Assembly (NCBI GenBank): GCA_965226045.1
Contig: CBDDBU010000022.1
Span: 1 to 64,000 of the forward strand
Origin: CBDDBU01 sp965226045
GTDB taxonomy: Bacteria > Pseudomonadota > Alphaproteobacteria > VGEJ01
Direction of reading: 5' to 3'
DNA: 64,000 nt
How positions within the stretch are numbered: the first letter of the stretch is position 1; every line of letters begins with the position of its first letter. Below the pieces are notes generated by a model. The model saw nothing but the letters and a program-made list of their open reading frames with translations, searched no databases and was not told the origin of the DNA. The translations under genes were made by a program, and so were the position numbers. Positions 49,464-57,573 of the stretch are shown one piece after another.

Positions 49464-50810
49464 TCAGAAATCGATGCCGTAGCTCATCGCGAACAGCTCG
49501 ATCGGGTGATGGGATTGCCTGGCGACTGGCTTCTCGCCATCGGCGAAGGCCTCCATGCCCTGGACGATATGATCGCCGGCCAGCGGGCACTCCGAGGACA
49601 CATAGGCGCGCCCGCTCTCGGCGGCCTGCTTCATCACGTTCTCGCCAACCTTCATGCCGACCTCGAAGTTGTCCTTCATCACGCCCCACGAGCCGCCATG
49701 GCCCGAGCAGCGCTGCATCACCATGACGTTGCACTTGGGGATCATGCGCAGCATGACGGCGGCCTTGGCGCCGATGTTCTGGGCCCGCGCATGGCAGGCC
49801 AGGTGTAGGGCGACGCCGCCCTCGATCGGCTCAAGCCCCTCGGCCAGGCCCTCGGCGCGGGCCATCGCCACGATGTATTCGGCGATGTCGCTGGTGTGCT
49901 CGGCGAGTTTCTTAACGGCCGCGTCGCCGGGCAGGTGAAGTGGCCACTCCATCTTCACCATCAGCGCGCACGACGGCACCAGCGTGACGATGTCGTAGCC
50001 TTTGTCGATCCACGGGCCAAGCTCGCCCGCGACCGTCTTGGCGCGGGCGCAGACGTTGTCGATGTCGCCGCGCTCCATCTGCGGCATGCCACAGCAGGTC
50101 GGGTACACCACCTCGGTCTCAACGCCGTTCTTGGCCAGGACCCCCTGCGCCGCGACACCGATGCCCGGATTGTTGTATTCGACAAAGCAGGTCGAGTAGA
50201 TCACTGCCTTGCAGCCGGCGGCCGGCGCTTCCTTGTTGACGGCGGGTGGCTTGGCCTTGGCCCGCTTGCTGAAGGTGTTGCCATGAAACTTTGGCAGCGC
50301 GGCGTCACGGTGAATGCCGGCCACCGATTCCATGATCGGGCGGGTCAGGCCGTTCTTGCGATTCGAGGCCCAATTGGCGAGTGGCGCCACCGGCCCCACC
50401 AACCGTCCGTTGCGGTCAGTCTCGCCGAGTTCGCGTTCGAAGAAGCTGACCTGGCCCTTGGATTTCTCCAGCGCCCGGTAACGCACCATCAGGTGCGGGA
50501 AGTCGAGGGCGTATTCGTGCGGCGGGACGTAGGGGCAGCTGACGATGTAGCACATGTCGCACAAGGTGCAGGCGTCGGCGACCGGCTTGAAACCGGCACT
50601 GTCGACGGTGTCGAGCTCGCCACTCTCGGCGTTGTCGATCAGATCGAACAACCGCGGGAAACTGTCGCACAGCATGATGCAACGGCGGCAGGTGTGGCAG
50701 ACGTCGAAGACGCGCCGCAGCTCCTTGTCGAGCGCCGCCTCGTCGAGGAACTCCGGATTGTTCCAATCGACGACGTGGCGGGCGCTGAGATCGGTCTTCC
50801 CTTGCTTCAT
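49464..50810 (-). CDS. GlpC/HdrD-like iron-sulfur protein
   Basis: A 448-residue soluble redox protein. Two ferredoxin-type 4Fe-4S motifs are near the start: CHTCRRCIMLC and CTLCDMCYIVSCPY. Two cysteine-rich CCG-type domains follow, with CFVEYNNPG ... CCGMPQMERGD and CHARAQNIG ... CSGHGG, like the D subunit of heterodisulfide reductase and GlpC. It has no flavin domain and no membrane segment, so it probably relays electrons to a partner. Its place between rubrerythrin and DUF3501 suggests a reductase chain for peroxide removal (inference). Confidence 0.9.
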   Translation of the reverse strand: MKQGKTDLSARHVVDWNNPEFLDEAALDKELRRVFDVCHTCRRCIMLCDSFPRLFDLIDNAESGELDTVDSAGFKPVADACTLCDMCYIVSCPYVPPHEYALDFPHLMVRYRALEKSKGQVSFFERELGETDRNGRLVGPVAPLANWASNRKNGLTRPIMESVAGIHRDAALPKFHGNTFSKRAKAKPPAVNKEAPAAGCKAVIYSTCFVEYNNPGIGVAAQGVLAKNGVETEVVYPTCCGMPQMERGDIDNVCARAKTVAGELGPWIDKGYDIVTLVPSCALMVKMEWPLHLPGDAAVKKLAEHTSDIAEYIVAMARAEGLAEGLEPIEGGVALHLACHARAQNIGAKAAVMLRMIPKCNVMVMQRCSGHGGSWGVMKDNFEVGMKVGENVMKQAAESGRAYVSSECPLAGDHIVQGMEAFADGEKPVARQSHHPIELFAMSYGIDF

Positions 50811-50979
50811 GCGAACGTCCTCACGGCGGGGCCGGCCGCCTCTGGCTCAAACCGGTGGGCCGCACTTTTGACAAAGTCCCGGCCCCTTTGCCCGAGGGCC
50901 CGGGGGCGTTGGGCGGCCGGGGGGAGCGGCGTGGCGTCGGGGCGCTGGGCCGCTGGGGCCAGGATGGGGAGCTGGCGGG
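50811..50979. other. Intergenic region between rubrerythrin and the Fe-S protein
   Basis: The 169 bp are very GC-rich, with runs of G and GCCG-like pieces; no gene or convincing promoter is seen. They lie inside the rubrerythrin operon. Confidence 0.4.
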
Positions 50980-51402
50980 CTAGTCGTCGAGGGTGTCGAG
51001 CGCCTTTTGGAACCGGCCGGCGTGCGATTTCTCGGCTTTGGCGAGCGTCTCGAACCATGTCGCGATCTCGTCGAAGCCTTCGTCGCGCGCGGTTCTCGCC
51101 ATCCCCGGGTACATATCGGTGTACTCGAAGGTCTCGCCCGCGACCGAGGCCTTCAGATTGTCGCCGGTCTCGCCGATCTTTTGGCCAGTCGCCGGATCTC
51201 CGACCTCCTCGAGATAGTGGAGGTGGCCATGGGCGTGGCCGGTCTCGCCTTCGGCGGTCGAGCGGAATAGCGCCGACACATCGTTGTAGCCCTCGACGTC
51301 GGCCTTTTGGGCGAAATACACATAGCGGCGGTTGGCTTGTGATTCGCCGGCGAACGCCGCTTTCAAATTGTCGTGGGTTTTTGAACCTTCGAGAGCCGGC
51401 AT
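50980..51402 (-). CDS. Rubrerythrin (ferritin-like diiron protein without rubredoxin domain)
   Basis: Peroxide-reducing diiron protein of 140 residues. The helices carry GESQANRRYVYFAQKAD, RSTAEGETGHAHGHLHYL and GETFEYTDMYPGMARTARDEGF with the expected Glu and His ligands, and EKSHAGRF near the end. There is no C-terminal rubredoxin-type CxxC pair, so an external electron donor is needed; the downstream iron-sulfur protein is a good candidate. It is the first gene of the operon behind an Irr-box-like site. Confidence 0.92.
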   Translation of the reverse strand: MPALEGSKTHDNLKAAFAGESQANRRYVYFAQKADVEGYNDVSALFRSTAEGETGHAHGHLHYLEEVGDPATGQKIGETGDNLKASVAGETFEYTDMYPGMARTARDEGFDEIATWFETLAKAEKSHAGRFQKALDTLDD

Positions 51403-51471
51403 CGGTTTCCTCCGTGGGCTTGGCTGCGGGCGCCGGTGGTGGCCACCCCCTTCAGTATCCAGAATAGACGG

Positions 51472-51500
51472 TATATGTCGCGGAAACAGGCCCTTGTCAA
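51472..51500 (-). promoter_or_regulatory. Sigma-70-type promoter of the rubrerythrin operon
   Basis: On the minus strand a perfect TTGACA (51500-51495) is followed by 17 bp and CATATA (51477-51472). It lies about 70 bp upstream of the rubrerythrin start. The Irr-box-like palindrome is directly upstream of the -35. Confidence 0.7.
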
Positions 51501-51503
51501 CAG

Positions 51504-51520
51504 ATTAGATCTATTCCAAA
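51504..51520 (-). promoter_or_regulatory. ICE-like (Irr box) imperfect palindrome
   Basis: The minus strand reads TTTGGAATAGATCTAAT, close to the palindromic iron-control element (TTTAGAA-N3-TTCTAAA): arms match at 11 of 14 positions, with the correct 3-base spacer. It lies between irr and rubrerythrin, four bases above the -35. That Irr binds here is an inference. Confidence 0.6.
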
Positions 51521-51554
51521 CAATTCAATAAGTTAGGGAAAATACGGGAAATCC

Positions 51555-51974
51555 TCAGGTCGCGTCACGCAGCCTCACGATCACGTCGACGCGCGAGACG
51601 CGGCTTCCCGGCGGCGGTTCCGGCACCACCTTGAGATCGATCGAGTCGCTCGATATGTCCATCAGGCGACCAGTCGATTCAAAGTAGTAGTGGTGGTGGT
51701 CGCTGGTGTTGGTGTCGAAATAGGAGCGACCAGGATCGACCGCTACCTCGCGCAACAGGCCGACCTTGGTGAACTGATGCAGCGTGTTGTAGACGGTCGC
51801 GAGCGAGACCTGCACGTGCGCGTCTTCGGCCTCGGCGTGGAGATCGTCGGCGGTGACGTGGCGCGGCGGCCCTTCGAACAGTAGCCGAGCCAGCGCCATG
51901 CGCTGGCGGGTCGGCCTTAACCCGGCCGCCTTGAGGCGCTCGAGCGATCCCGCGTAGGGTCGCGGCACCCTCAT
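51555..51974 (-). CDS. irr: Fur-family iron response regulator (Irr)
   Basis: Fur superfamily repressor of 139 residues. The winged helix has LKAAGLRPTRQRMALARLLFEGPPRHVTADDLHAEA and VSLATVYNTLHQFTKVGLLREV. The metal and dimer region reads YFDTNTSDHHHYYFESTG, the Irr-type hallmark with HHH rather than the Fur cysteine pairs. Irr senses haem and iron status in alphaproteobacteria. Its stop is about 150 bp upstream of rubrerythrin on the same strand, and an ICE-like site lies in between. Confidence 0.9.
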   Translation of the reverse strand: MRVPRPYAGSLERLKAAGLRPTRQRMALARLLFEGPPRHVTADDLHAEAEDAHVQVSLATVYNTLHQFTKVGLLREVAVDPGRSYFDTNTSDHHHYYFESTGRLMDISSDSIDLKVVPEPPPGSRVSRVDVIVRLRDAT

Positions 51975-52033
51975 GGCCTCATCCCCCCCATAAGCTTAGC
52001 CGCCAAGGGCTCACCCCCATGAATCTACCAAGC

Positions 52034-53440
52034 TTAGTCGCCCGCGCGAATGCGCTCGACAAGCTGCTTCACTGTGGGAATGAACCCGTTGGAGTAGAAC
52101 GAGTCGGACCCAAAACGATAGGCGCCGTGACCGGAGAAGATCAGTTCGTTCTCGACATCGTCGCCGTGAATCGCCTCTTGGAGCGTCTTTTGGATGCAGA
52201 AGCTACGCGGGTCCGCTTTTCTGCCGGTCTTGCCCGACTCAGACTGCGACCAGTTCGAGAATCGGCATTCGCTGAGACAGCCCATGCACTCGGTTTGGTC
52301 GGTGCGGATTTGGTTGGCCTTTTCCGGGGTCACGAAGATCAGCGTCGAATCGGGCGTGCGCAAACCGTCAACGTAGCCCTCGGCGATCCAGCCCTCCGCG
52401 CGGCGCCGGTCGGCGGCGGTCATGTACACCGTGCGCCCGCGTGGCCCAAACGCGAAGGCGGTCGTGTGGGTGCCCAGCGGTTCGGTGCTATAGGGCACCT
52501 GACGCTTCGAGCGCCCGGTCAGTTCGCGGATGAAGCTGTTGTTCAGCGACGACGCCCAGAAGCCGGTCGGGCTGAAGCGATGCAGCTTCACATCGCCGTC
52601 CTTGATGGTCACCAGTCGTCGCTTCCACGCGTCAGGAATCGGGCTCTCCTGGGTGAGGAGCCCGCGCGTGCCGAACTGGAAAGCGATCGGGCCCAGCTCG
52701 GGATTGTCGATCCAGTCCTGCCAATCCCTCAGGAACCACACCCCACCGGCCATCAAGATCGGCGTCTCATCGAGGCCGAACGACCGCATATCACGGCGCA
52801 AGGCGGCGACCCGAGGATAGGGGTCCTCAGGCGTTTCGGGGTCCTCGCTGTTGGAAAGCCCGTTGTGCCCACCGGCGCGCCAGGGGTCCTCGTAGACCAC
52901 ACCGCCGAGCCATTCGGCGAATTTATGATGGGCGCGTTTCCACAAAGCCCGAAAGGCGCGCGTCGAGGACACGATGGGGTAGTAGTCTATCTTGTAGCGG
53001 GCAGCGATCTCCCCCAGCCGATAGGGCATTCCGGCGCCGCATGTAATCCCATGGACGAGCTCGCGCGCACCGTCCAGGACACCGTGCAGAACGCGCTCGG
53101 CGCCGCCCATCTCCCACAACACATTCATGTGGACCCGGCCCTGGCCACCCGCCGTTTCGTGGGCGATCCTGGCCTGGGTGATGCCGCCGCTGATGGCGTA
53201 GGCGATCAGTTCCTCGTGCCGCTCCCGGCGCGTCCGCTTGTGGTAGACCTGCGCGATAACGTCGCCGTTTTCATCGTATGAATCGGCGTTGACGCCCGAG
53301 AAAGTGCCGACGCCGCCAGCCGCCGCCCAGGCGCCCGAGCAGCGGCCATCGGTGATGCCAACACCCTTGCCGCCCTCGACCAAGGGCAGCACCTCTCGAC
53401 CCGAAAGCATGATGGGATTGAGTGCCTTCAAGGATCGCAC
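52034..53440 (-). CDS. Nitronate monooxygenase (2-nitropropane dioxygenase) family protein
   Basis: FMN-dependent TIM-barrel enzyme of 468 residues. It has LNPIMLSGREVLPLVEGGKGVG near the N-terminus, GAGMPYRLGEIA, and ETPILMAGGVWF in the flavin phosphate region. Unlike short nitronate monooxygenases it has a cysteine-rich end TECMGCLSECRFSNWSQS, which may bind a metal or cluster. The substrate is not shown. It lies 59 bp upstream of irr on the same strand; no tight coupling is visible. Confidence 0.82.
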   Translation of the reverse strand: MRSLKALNPIMLSGREVLPLVEGGKGVGITDGRCSGAWAAAGGVGTFSGVNADSYDENGDVIAQVYHKRTRRERHEELIAYAISGGITQARIAHETAGGQGRVHMNVLWEMGGAERVLHGVLDGARELVHGITCGAGMPYRLGEIAARYKIDYYPIVSSTRAFRALWKRAHHKFAEWLGGVVYEDPWRAGGHNGLSNSEDPETPEDPYPRVAALRRDMRSFGLDETPILMAGGVWFLRDWQDWIDNPELGPIAFQFGTRGLLTQESPIPDAWKRRLVTIKDGDVKLHRFSPTGFWASSLNNSFIRELTGRSKRQVPYSTEPLGTHTTAFAFGPRGRTVYMTAADRRRAEGWIAEGYVDGLRTPDSTLIFVTPEKANQIRTDQTECMGCLSECRFSNWSQSESGKTGRKADPRSFCIQKTLQEAIHGDDVENELIFSGHGAYRFGSDSFYSNGFIPTVKQLVERIRAGD

Positions 53441-53572
53441 CTCGACGGTTCACGGTCGCCGCGCCGGCCGCTCGCGAACCGGGCGGCCCTCAACGCGGAT
53501 GTTAACACCATATGGTCCCCTCGACGGTCAGTGTCCACATCCGCGCGGTCGACAAAGCGTCCGGCAACGCGA

Positions 53573-55696
53573 CTACTCGTTCGCCGCCTCGCGTTGCTCG
53601 GCGACATCGGCGCCGGTGGCTTGGTCGACGACACGCATGCTCAACCGCACCTTGCCACGATCATCGACGCCCAGCACCTTGACCTTCACCTCATCGCCCT
53701 CTTTGACCACGTCGGTCACGCGGGCGACGTGCGTGTTGGTCAACTCGCTAATATGGACCAACCCGTCACGCGTGCCGATGAAGTTCACGAAGGCGCCAAA
53801 GTCCAGGGTTTTCACCACCTTGCCGGTGTAGACCATGCCAATCTCGGGCTCGGCCACGATGTCGCGGATCATCTTGATCGCCGCCTCGCCGGCGCTGGCC
53901 TCGGCGGCCGCCACCTTGATGGTGCCGTCGTCCTCGATGTCGATCTTGGCCCCGGTGACCTCGCAAATCTCGCGAATGATCTTGCCGCCGGTGCCGATGA
54001 CCTCGCGTATCTTGTCGCGCGGTATGGTGATGGTGGTGATACGCGGCGCATAGACGTTGACCTCGTTGCGCGCCGCGTTCAACGCCTTGTTCATCTCCGC
54101 CAGGATATGCAGGCGGCCTTCGCGCGCTTGGTCCAGCGCGACCCGCATGATCTCCTCGGTGACACCGATGACCTTGATATCCATCTGCAGCGCCGTCACG
54201 CCGGCGGCGCTGCCGGCGACCTTGAAGTCCATGTCGCCGAGGTGGTCTTCATCGCCGAGGATGTCGGACAGCACGGCGAACCCGGAGTCTTCGAGAATGA
54301 GGCCCATGGCGATGCCCGCCACCGGCGCCTTCATCGGGACGGCGGCGTCCATCATCGACAACGAGGCGCCACACACCGTCGCCATCGACGAGGAGCCGTT
54401 CGACTCAGTAATTTCAGACACCACGCGCACCGTATAGGGGAAGTCGGCATGGTCGGGCATCAGCGCCCGCAGCGCCCGCCAGGCGAGTTTGCCGTGGCCG
54501 ATCTCGCGCCGGCCCGGGCCGCGCAGAAAGCGCGCCTCGCCCACCGAATAGGGCGGAAAATTGTAGTGCAGCATGAAGTTCTGGCGATACTCGCTCTCCA
54601 GAGCATCGACGATCTGCTCGTCTTGACCGGTTCCGAGCGTGGTCACCACCAGGGCCTGCGTTTCGCCCCGCGTGAAGACCGCCGAGCCGTGCGTACGCGG
54701 CAACAGCCCGACTTGAGCGCTGATCGGCCGCACCGTCGTGGTGTCGCGTCCATCGATCCGGCGCTTCGTCTTGAGGATGTCGCCGCGAACGATTTCGCGC
54801 TCCAAACCCTTGAACACGGTCCCGACCACGGCGGCGTCCACGTCGTCGTCTCCCAGGGTGCTGGCGATGCGCGCGCGGATCGCCGCGACCCGATCGGTCC
54901 GCTCCTGCTTGGCCTGGGTTTGATACGCTTCGCGCAGGTCGGTCTCCGCCATCTCGCGAAGTCGCTCTTTGAGGGCGCCATGGTCATCGACCGTGGGCAG
55001 CGACCACGGCTCCTTGGCGCATTCCTCGGCCAGCGCGATGATGAGGTCGATCACCGGCTGGGATGCCTTGTGACCGAAGGTGACCGCGCCAAGCATCACA
55101 TCCTCGGCGAGCTCGGACGCTTCGGATTCGACCATCAACACCCCATCCTGGGTCCCCGCGACGATCAGATCCAGCGCGCTCTCCGTCCGCACCTCCGATC
55201 GCGGGTTGAGGACGTACTTGCCGTCGACATAGCCCACCCGCGCGGCGGCGATCGGGCCCAGGAACGGAATTCCGGAGATGGTGAGGGCGGCTGAAGCGCC
55301 GACCAGCGCGACGATATCGGGGTCGTTTTCGAGATCGTGCGACAGGACCGTGCAGATCACCTGGGTTTCGTTGCGAAAGCCCTTGGCGAACAGCGGCCGA
55401 ATCGGCCGATCGATGAGCCTTGAGGTCAGCGTCTCCTTCTCGCTCGGCCGGCCCTCGCGCTTAAAAAATCCGCCGGGAATCTTGCCCGCCGCGAAGGTCT
55501 TTTCCTGGTAGTCCACGGTAAGCGGAAAGAAGTCGATTCCCTCGCGCGCGGTTCTCTGGGCGACCGCCGTACACAGCACGACCGTCTCGCCATAGGTCAC
55601 CAGCACCGCGCCGTCAGCCTGGCGCGCCAGGTGACCGGTCTCAACGACTAGGGATCCACCGCCCCACTCCAGCTCTCTACGAAACTTGGAAAACAT
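53573..55696 (-). CDS. pnp: Polyribonucleotide nucleotidyltransferase (PNPase)
   Basis: Phosphorolytic 3' exoribonuclease of 707 residues. It has two RNase PH domains (GRPSEKETLTSRLIDRPIRPLF; DHADFPYTVRVVSEITESNGSSSMA), a KH domain (ITIPRDKIREVIGTGGKIIREI) and an S1 domain (GMVYTGKVVKTLDFGAFVNFIGTRDGLVHISEL). A strong AAGGAAAAAGGA ribosome site precedes the ATG. It lies 205 bp downstream of rpsO, the conserved rpsO-pnp order. Confidence 0.97.
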   Translation of the reverse strand: MFSKFRRELEWGGGSLVVETGHLARQADGAVLVTYGETVVLCTAVAQRTAREGIDFFPLTVDYQEKTFAAGKIPGGFFKREGRPSEKETLTSRLIDRPIRPLFAKGFRNETQVICTVLSHDLENDPDIVALVGASAALTISGIPFLGPIAAARVGYVDGKYVLNPRSEVRTESALDLIVAGTQDGVLMVESEASELAEDVMLGAVTFGHKASQPVIDLIIALAEECAKEPWSLPTVDDHGALKERLREMAETDLREAYQTQAKQERTDRVAAIRARIASTLGDDDVDAAVVGTVFKGLEREIVRGDILKTKRRIDGRDTTTVRPISAQVGLLPRTHGSAVFTRGETQALVVTTLGTGQDEQIVDALESEYRQNFMLHYNFPPYSVGEARFLRGPGRREIGHGKLAWRALRALMPDHADFPYTVRVVSEITESNGSSSMATVCGASLSMMDAAVPMKAPVAGIAMGLILEDSGFAVLSDILGDEDHLGDMDFKVAGSAAGVTALQMDIKVIGVTEEIMRVALDQAREGRLHILAEMNKALNAARNEVNVYAPRITTITIPRDKIREVIGTGGKIIREICEVTGAKIDIEDDGTIKVAAAEASAGEAAIKMIRDIVAEPEIGMVYTGKVVKTLDFGAFVNFIGTRDGLVHISELTNTHVARVTDVVKEGDEVKVKVLGVDDRGKVRLSMRVVDQATGADVAEQREAANE

Positions 55697-55881
55697 TCCT
55701 TTTTCCTTTCTATCGGCGACGAGCCGCCTTATCGCGGCGCGTCCCGACCGTCAACGCGATGACCGGCGGCAACGATCGCCTGCCGCACCACAACGACGAC
55801 GGGCGCCGCCGCACTCCCTACGAGGGCGACGACGTGTCCATGTGTCATAATCCTTCGCGAAAATCCGCGATCGCTCAGGCT

Positions 55882-55902
55882 GGCGGCCACACCCGGGCCG
55901 CC
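55882..55902 (-). other. Hairpin directly after rpsO
   Basis: GGCGGCC (55882-55888) pairs with GGCCGCC (55896-55902), a 7-bp stem beginning at the rpsO stop codon. There is no T-tract, so it is more likely an mRNA processing or stability hairpin in the rpsO-pnp leader than a terminator. A second, short one, TCGCGGATTTTCGCGA, follows. Confidence 0.5.
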
Positions 55903-56174
55903 TACCTACGCAGGCCCAGCCTTTGAATCAGGCTGCGATAACGGGTGGGATCCTTACTGTTCAGATAGTCGAGCAATCTCCGCCGCCGACTGACCATTCG
56001 CAATAGTCCGCGCCGCGAGTGCACATCTTTCTTATGGGTCTTGAAATGCTCGGTCAGGTTCAAGATACGTTCGGAGAGAATCGCCACCTGCACCTCGGGC
56101 GAACCCGTGTCACCAGGATTTGGCGCGAATTCACCCATTACTTCTTGCTTTCGCTCAGCCGTGATCGACATCAT
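55902..56174 (-). CDS. rpsO: 30S ribosomal protein S15
   Basis: Ribosomal protein of 89-90 residues with the family start MSITAERKQEVMGEFA and the rRNA-binding segment GDTGSPEVQVAILSERILNLTEHFKTHKKDVHSRRGLLRMVSRRRRLLDYL. Two adjacent ATGs (56174 and 56171) could be used; the first overlaps the truB stop as ATGA. Confidence 0.97.
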   Translation of the reverse strand: MMSITAERKQEVMGEFAPNPGDTGSPEVQVAILSERILNLTEHFKTHKKDVHSRRGLLRMVSRRRRLLDYLNSKDPTRYRSLIQRLGLRR

Positions 56175-57079
56175 AAGTCCTCGTTGCAGAGGTTGAAAAC
56201 CCGCTCCGGCCTCGCGATTCCATTGTCAACGTGGGCCAGGGCCACCGGCTGTCCGGCCGTCACGACGAAAACAGCACCGTCTTCGGTGTTTCGCACGCGG
56301 ATAGTCCGACCACACCGCAACCGGTCGGCATCCGCGCCGTCGATGCTCAGCGCCGGGATGTCGTCCAGCGCCGACTCAAGCGGAAGCAGATGCCTCACAC
56401 GGGCGAGATTATGCCCGAGGTCCGCCAGATTTTCCACCGAAATCGCGTGTTCCTCCGTGAACGGGCCCGACCGCGTCCGCCGCAACGCCGTGACGTGTCC
56501 GAACGTGCCGAGGCGCACGGCGAGATCGCGCGCCAGCGCCCGCACGTAGGTCCCCTTGCCGCAATCGACCTCGAAACGAGCGCTGTCGCGTTGGGGTTGA
56601 TCGAGCAGGGTCAATCGATCGATGCGCACGGTCCTGGCCTCAAGATCGGGCGTCTGCCCACGCCGCGCCAGCGCGTAGGCCCGCTGCCCACCGATCTTGA
56701 GCGCCGAATAGGCGGGCGGCATCTGTTCGACAACGCCAACGAACTCGCCCAGCACCGCCCGGATCATCTCTTCCGTCGGCCGCACCTCAGAGTAGGCGGT
56801 CACCTCCCCCGCCGCGTCGTCGGTGGTGCGCGCCGCGCCCCACCCGATCGCGAAGCGGTATTGCTTTGGTCCGCCCATCACATAGGCGACCGTTTTGGTC
56901 GCTTCCCCGAACGCGACTGGAAGGACGCCCGTGGCGAGCGGATCGAGCGTGCCGGCGTGTCCGGCCTTGCGGGCGCGCAGCAGCCTCTTCGCCATCGCGA
57001 CCACGCGCGACGACGTGGGCCCCACCGACTTGTCGATCACAAGCCAGCCGGTGACGGCGTCAAGTTCGCGGCGGCTCAT
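56171..57079 (-). CDS. truB: tRNA pseudouridine(55) synthase TruB
   Basis: Makes pseudouridine 55 in the T loop of tRNAs. The catalytic Asp is in RKAGHAGTLDPLATGVLPV, and PTSSRVV, QMPPAYSALKIGGQRAYALAR and CGKGTYVRALARDL follow. The 302-residue protein starts with MSRRELDAVTGWLVIDKS at 57079; an ATG five codons upstream is also in frame. It overlaps the rbfA stop by about 20 nt. Confidence 0.95.
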   Translation of the reverse strand: MSRRELDAVTGWLVIDKSVGPTSSRVVAMAKRLLRARKAGHAGTLDPLATGVLPVAFGEATKTVAYVMGGPKQYRFAIGWGAARTTDDAAGEVTAYSEVRPTEEMIRAVLGEFVGVVEQMPPAYSALKIGGQRAYALARRGQTPDLEARTVRIDRLTLLDQPQRDSARFEVDCGKGTYVRALARDLAVRLGTFGHVTALRRTRSGPFTEEHAISVENLADLGHNLARVRHLLPLESALDDIPALSIDGADADRLRCGRTIRVRNTEDGAVFVVTAGQPVALAHVDNGIARPERVFNLCNEDL

Positions 57080-57479
57080 CTTCGTTAATCGCACGCGGGT
57101 CGAGGTTCTGGTCGCGCGGGTCGAGGTCGCTCAACACCGCATCCATCCGCTGCGCCGCCTCGAACGAGCGGTCGATCTCGAATTCGAGCTCCGGCGCGTA
57201 TCTTAGGCGAATCGACCGCGCGAGCGGCCCTCGCAACCGGGGCGCGGCGGCACGCAGAGCGGCGATGATCGTGTCCGAGGGCTCGCCGCCCAGGGGCAGC
57301 ACGTAGGCGCGCGCGCAGCGCAGGTCGGGGCTGACGCGAACCTCGCTCACGGTAATCGAGACGCCGTCTAGGACCGGGTCCAGTCCCTCACCGCGCGCCA
57401 ACAATTCAGCCAGGGCGTGGCGCAGCGCCTCGCCAACCCGAAGGGGGCGGCGACCGCCGCGTCGGCTTTCACGGGCCAT
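57060..57479 (-). CDS. rbfA: Ribosome-binding factor A
   Basis: 30S maturation factor of 139 residues with a KH-like fold. RVGEALRHALAELLARG is the first helix, VSITVSEVRVSPDLRCARAYVLPLG carries the core strands, and RLRYAPELEFEIDRSFEAAQRMD closes the domain. The tail after residue 120 is acidic and not conserved. The gene lies between infB (94-bp gap) and truB (overlap). Confidence 0.95.
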   Translation of the reverse strand: MARESRRGGRRPLRVGEALRHALAELLARGEGLDPVLDGVSITVSEVRVSPDLRCARAYVLPLGGEPSDTIIAALRAAAPRLRGPLARSIRLRYAPELEFEIDRSFEAAQRMDAVLSDLDPRDQNLDPRAINEDEPPRT

Positions 57480-57573
57480 CGCTGTATCCGTGTCAAAAGA
57501 GATGGGCTCGGGTCAGATGACATTAGGCCGCATCGAAGGACATCGAGTCAGGACGAAGGGCGTCGAGCCCACG

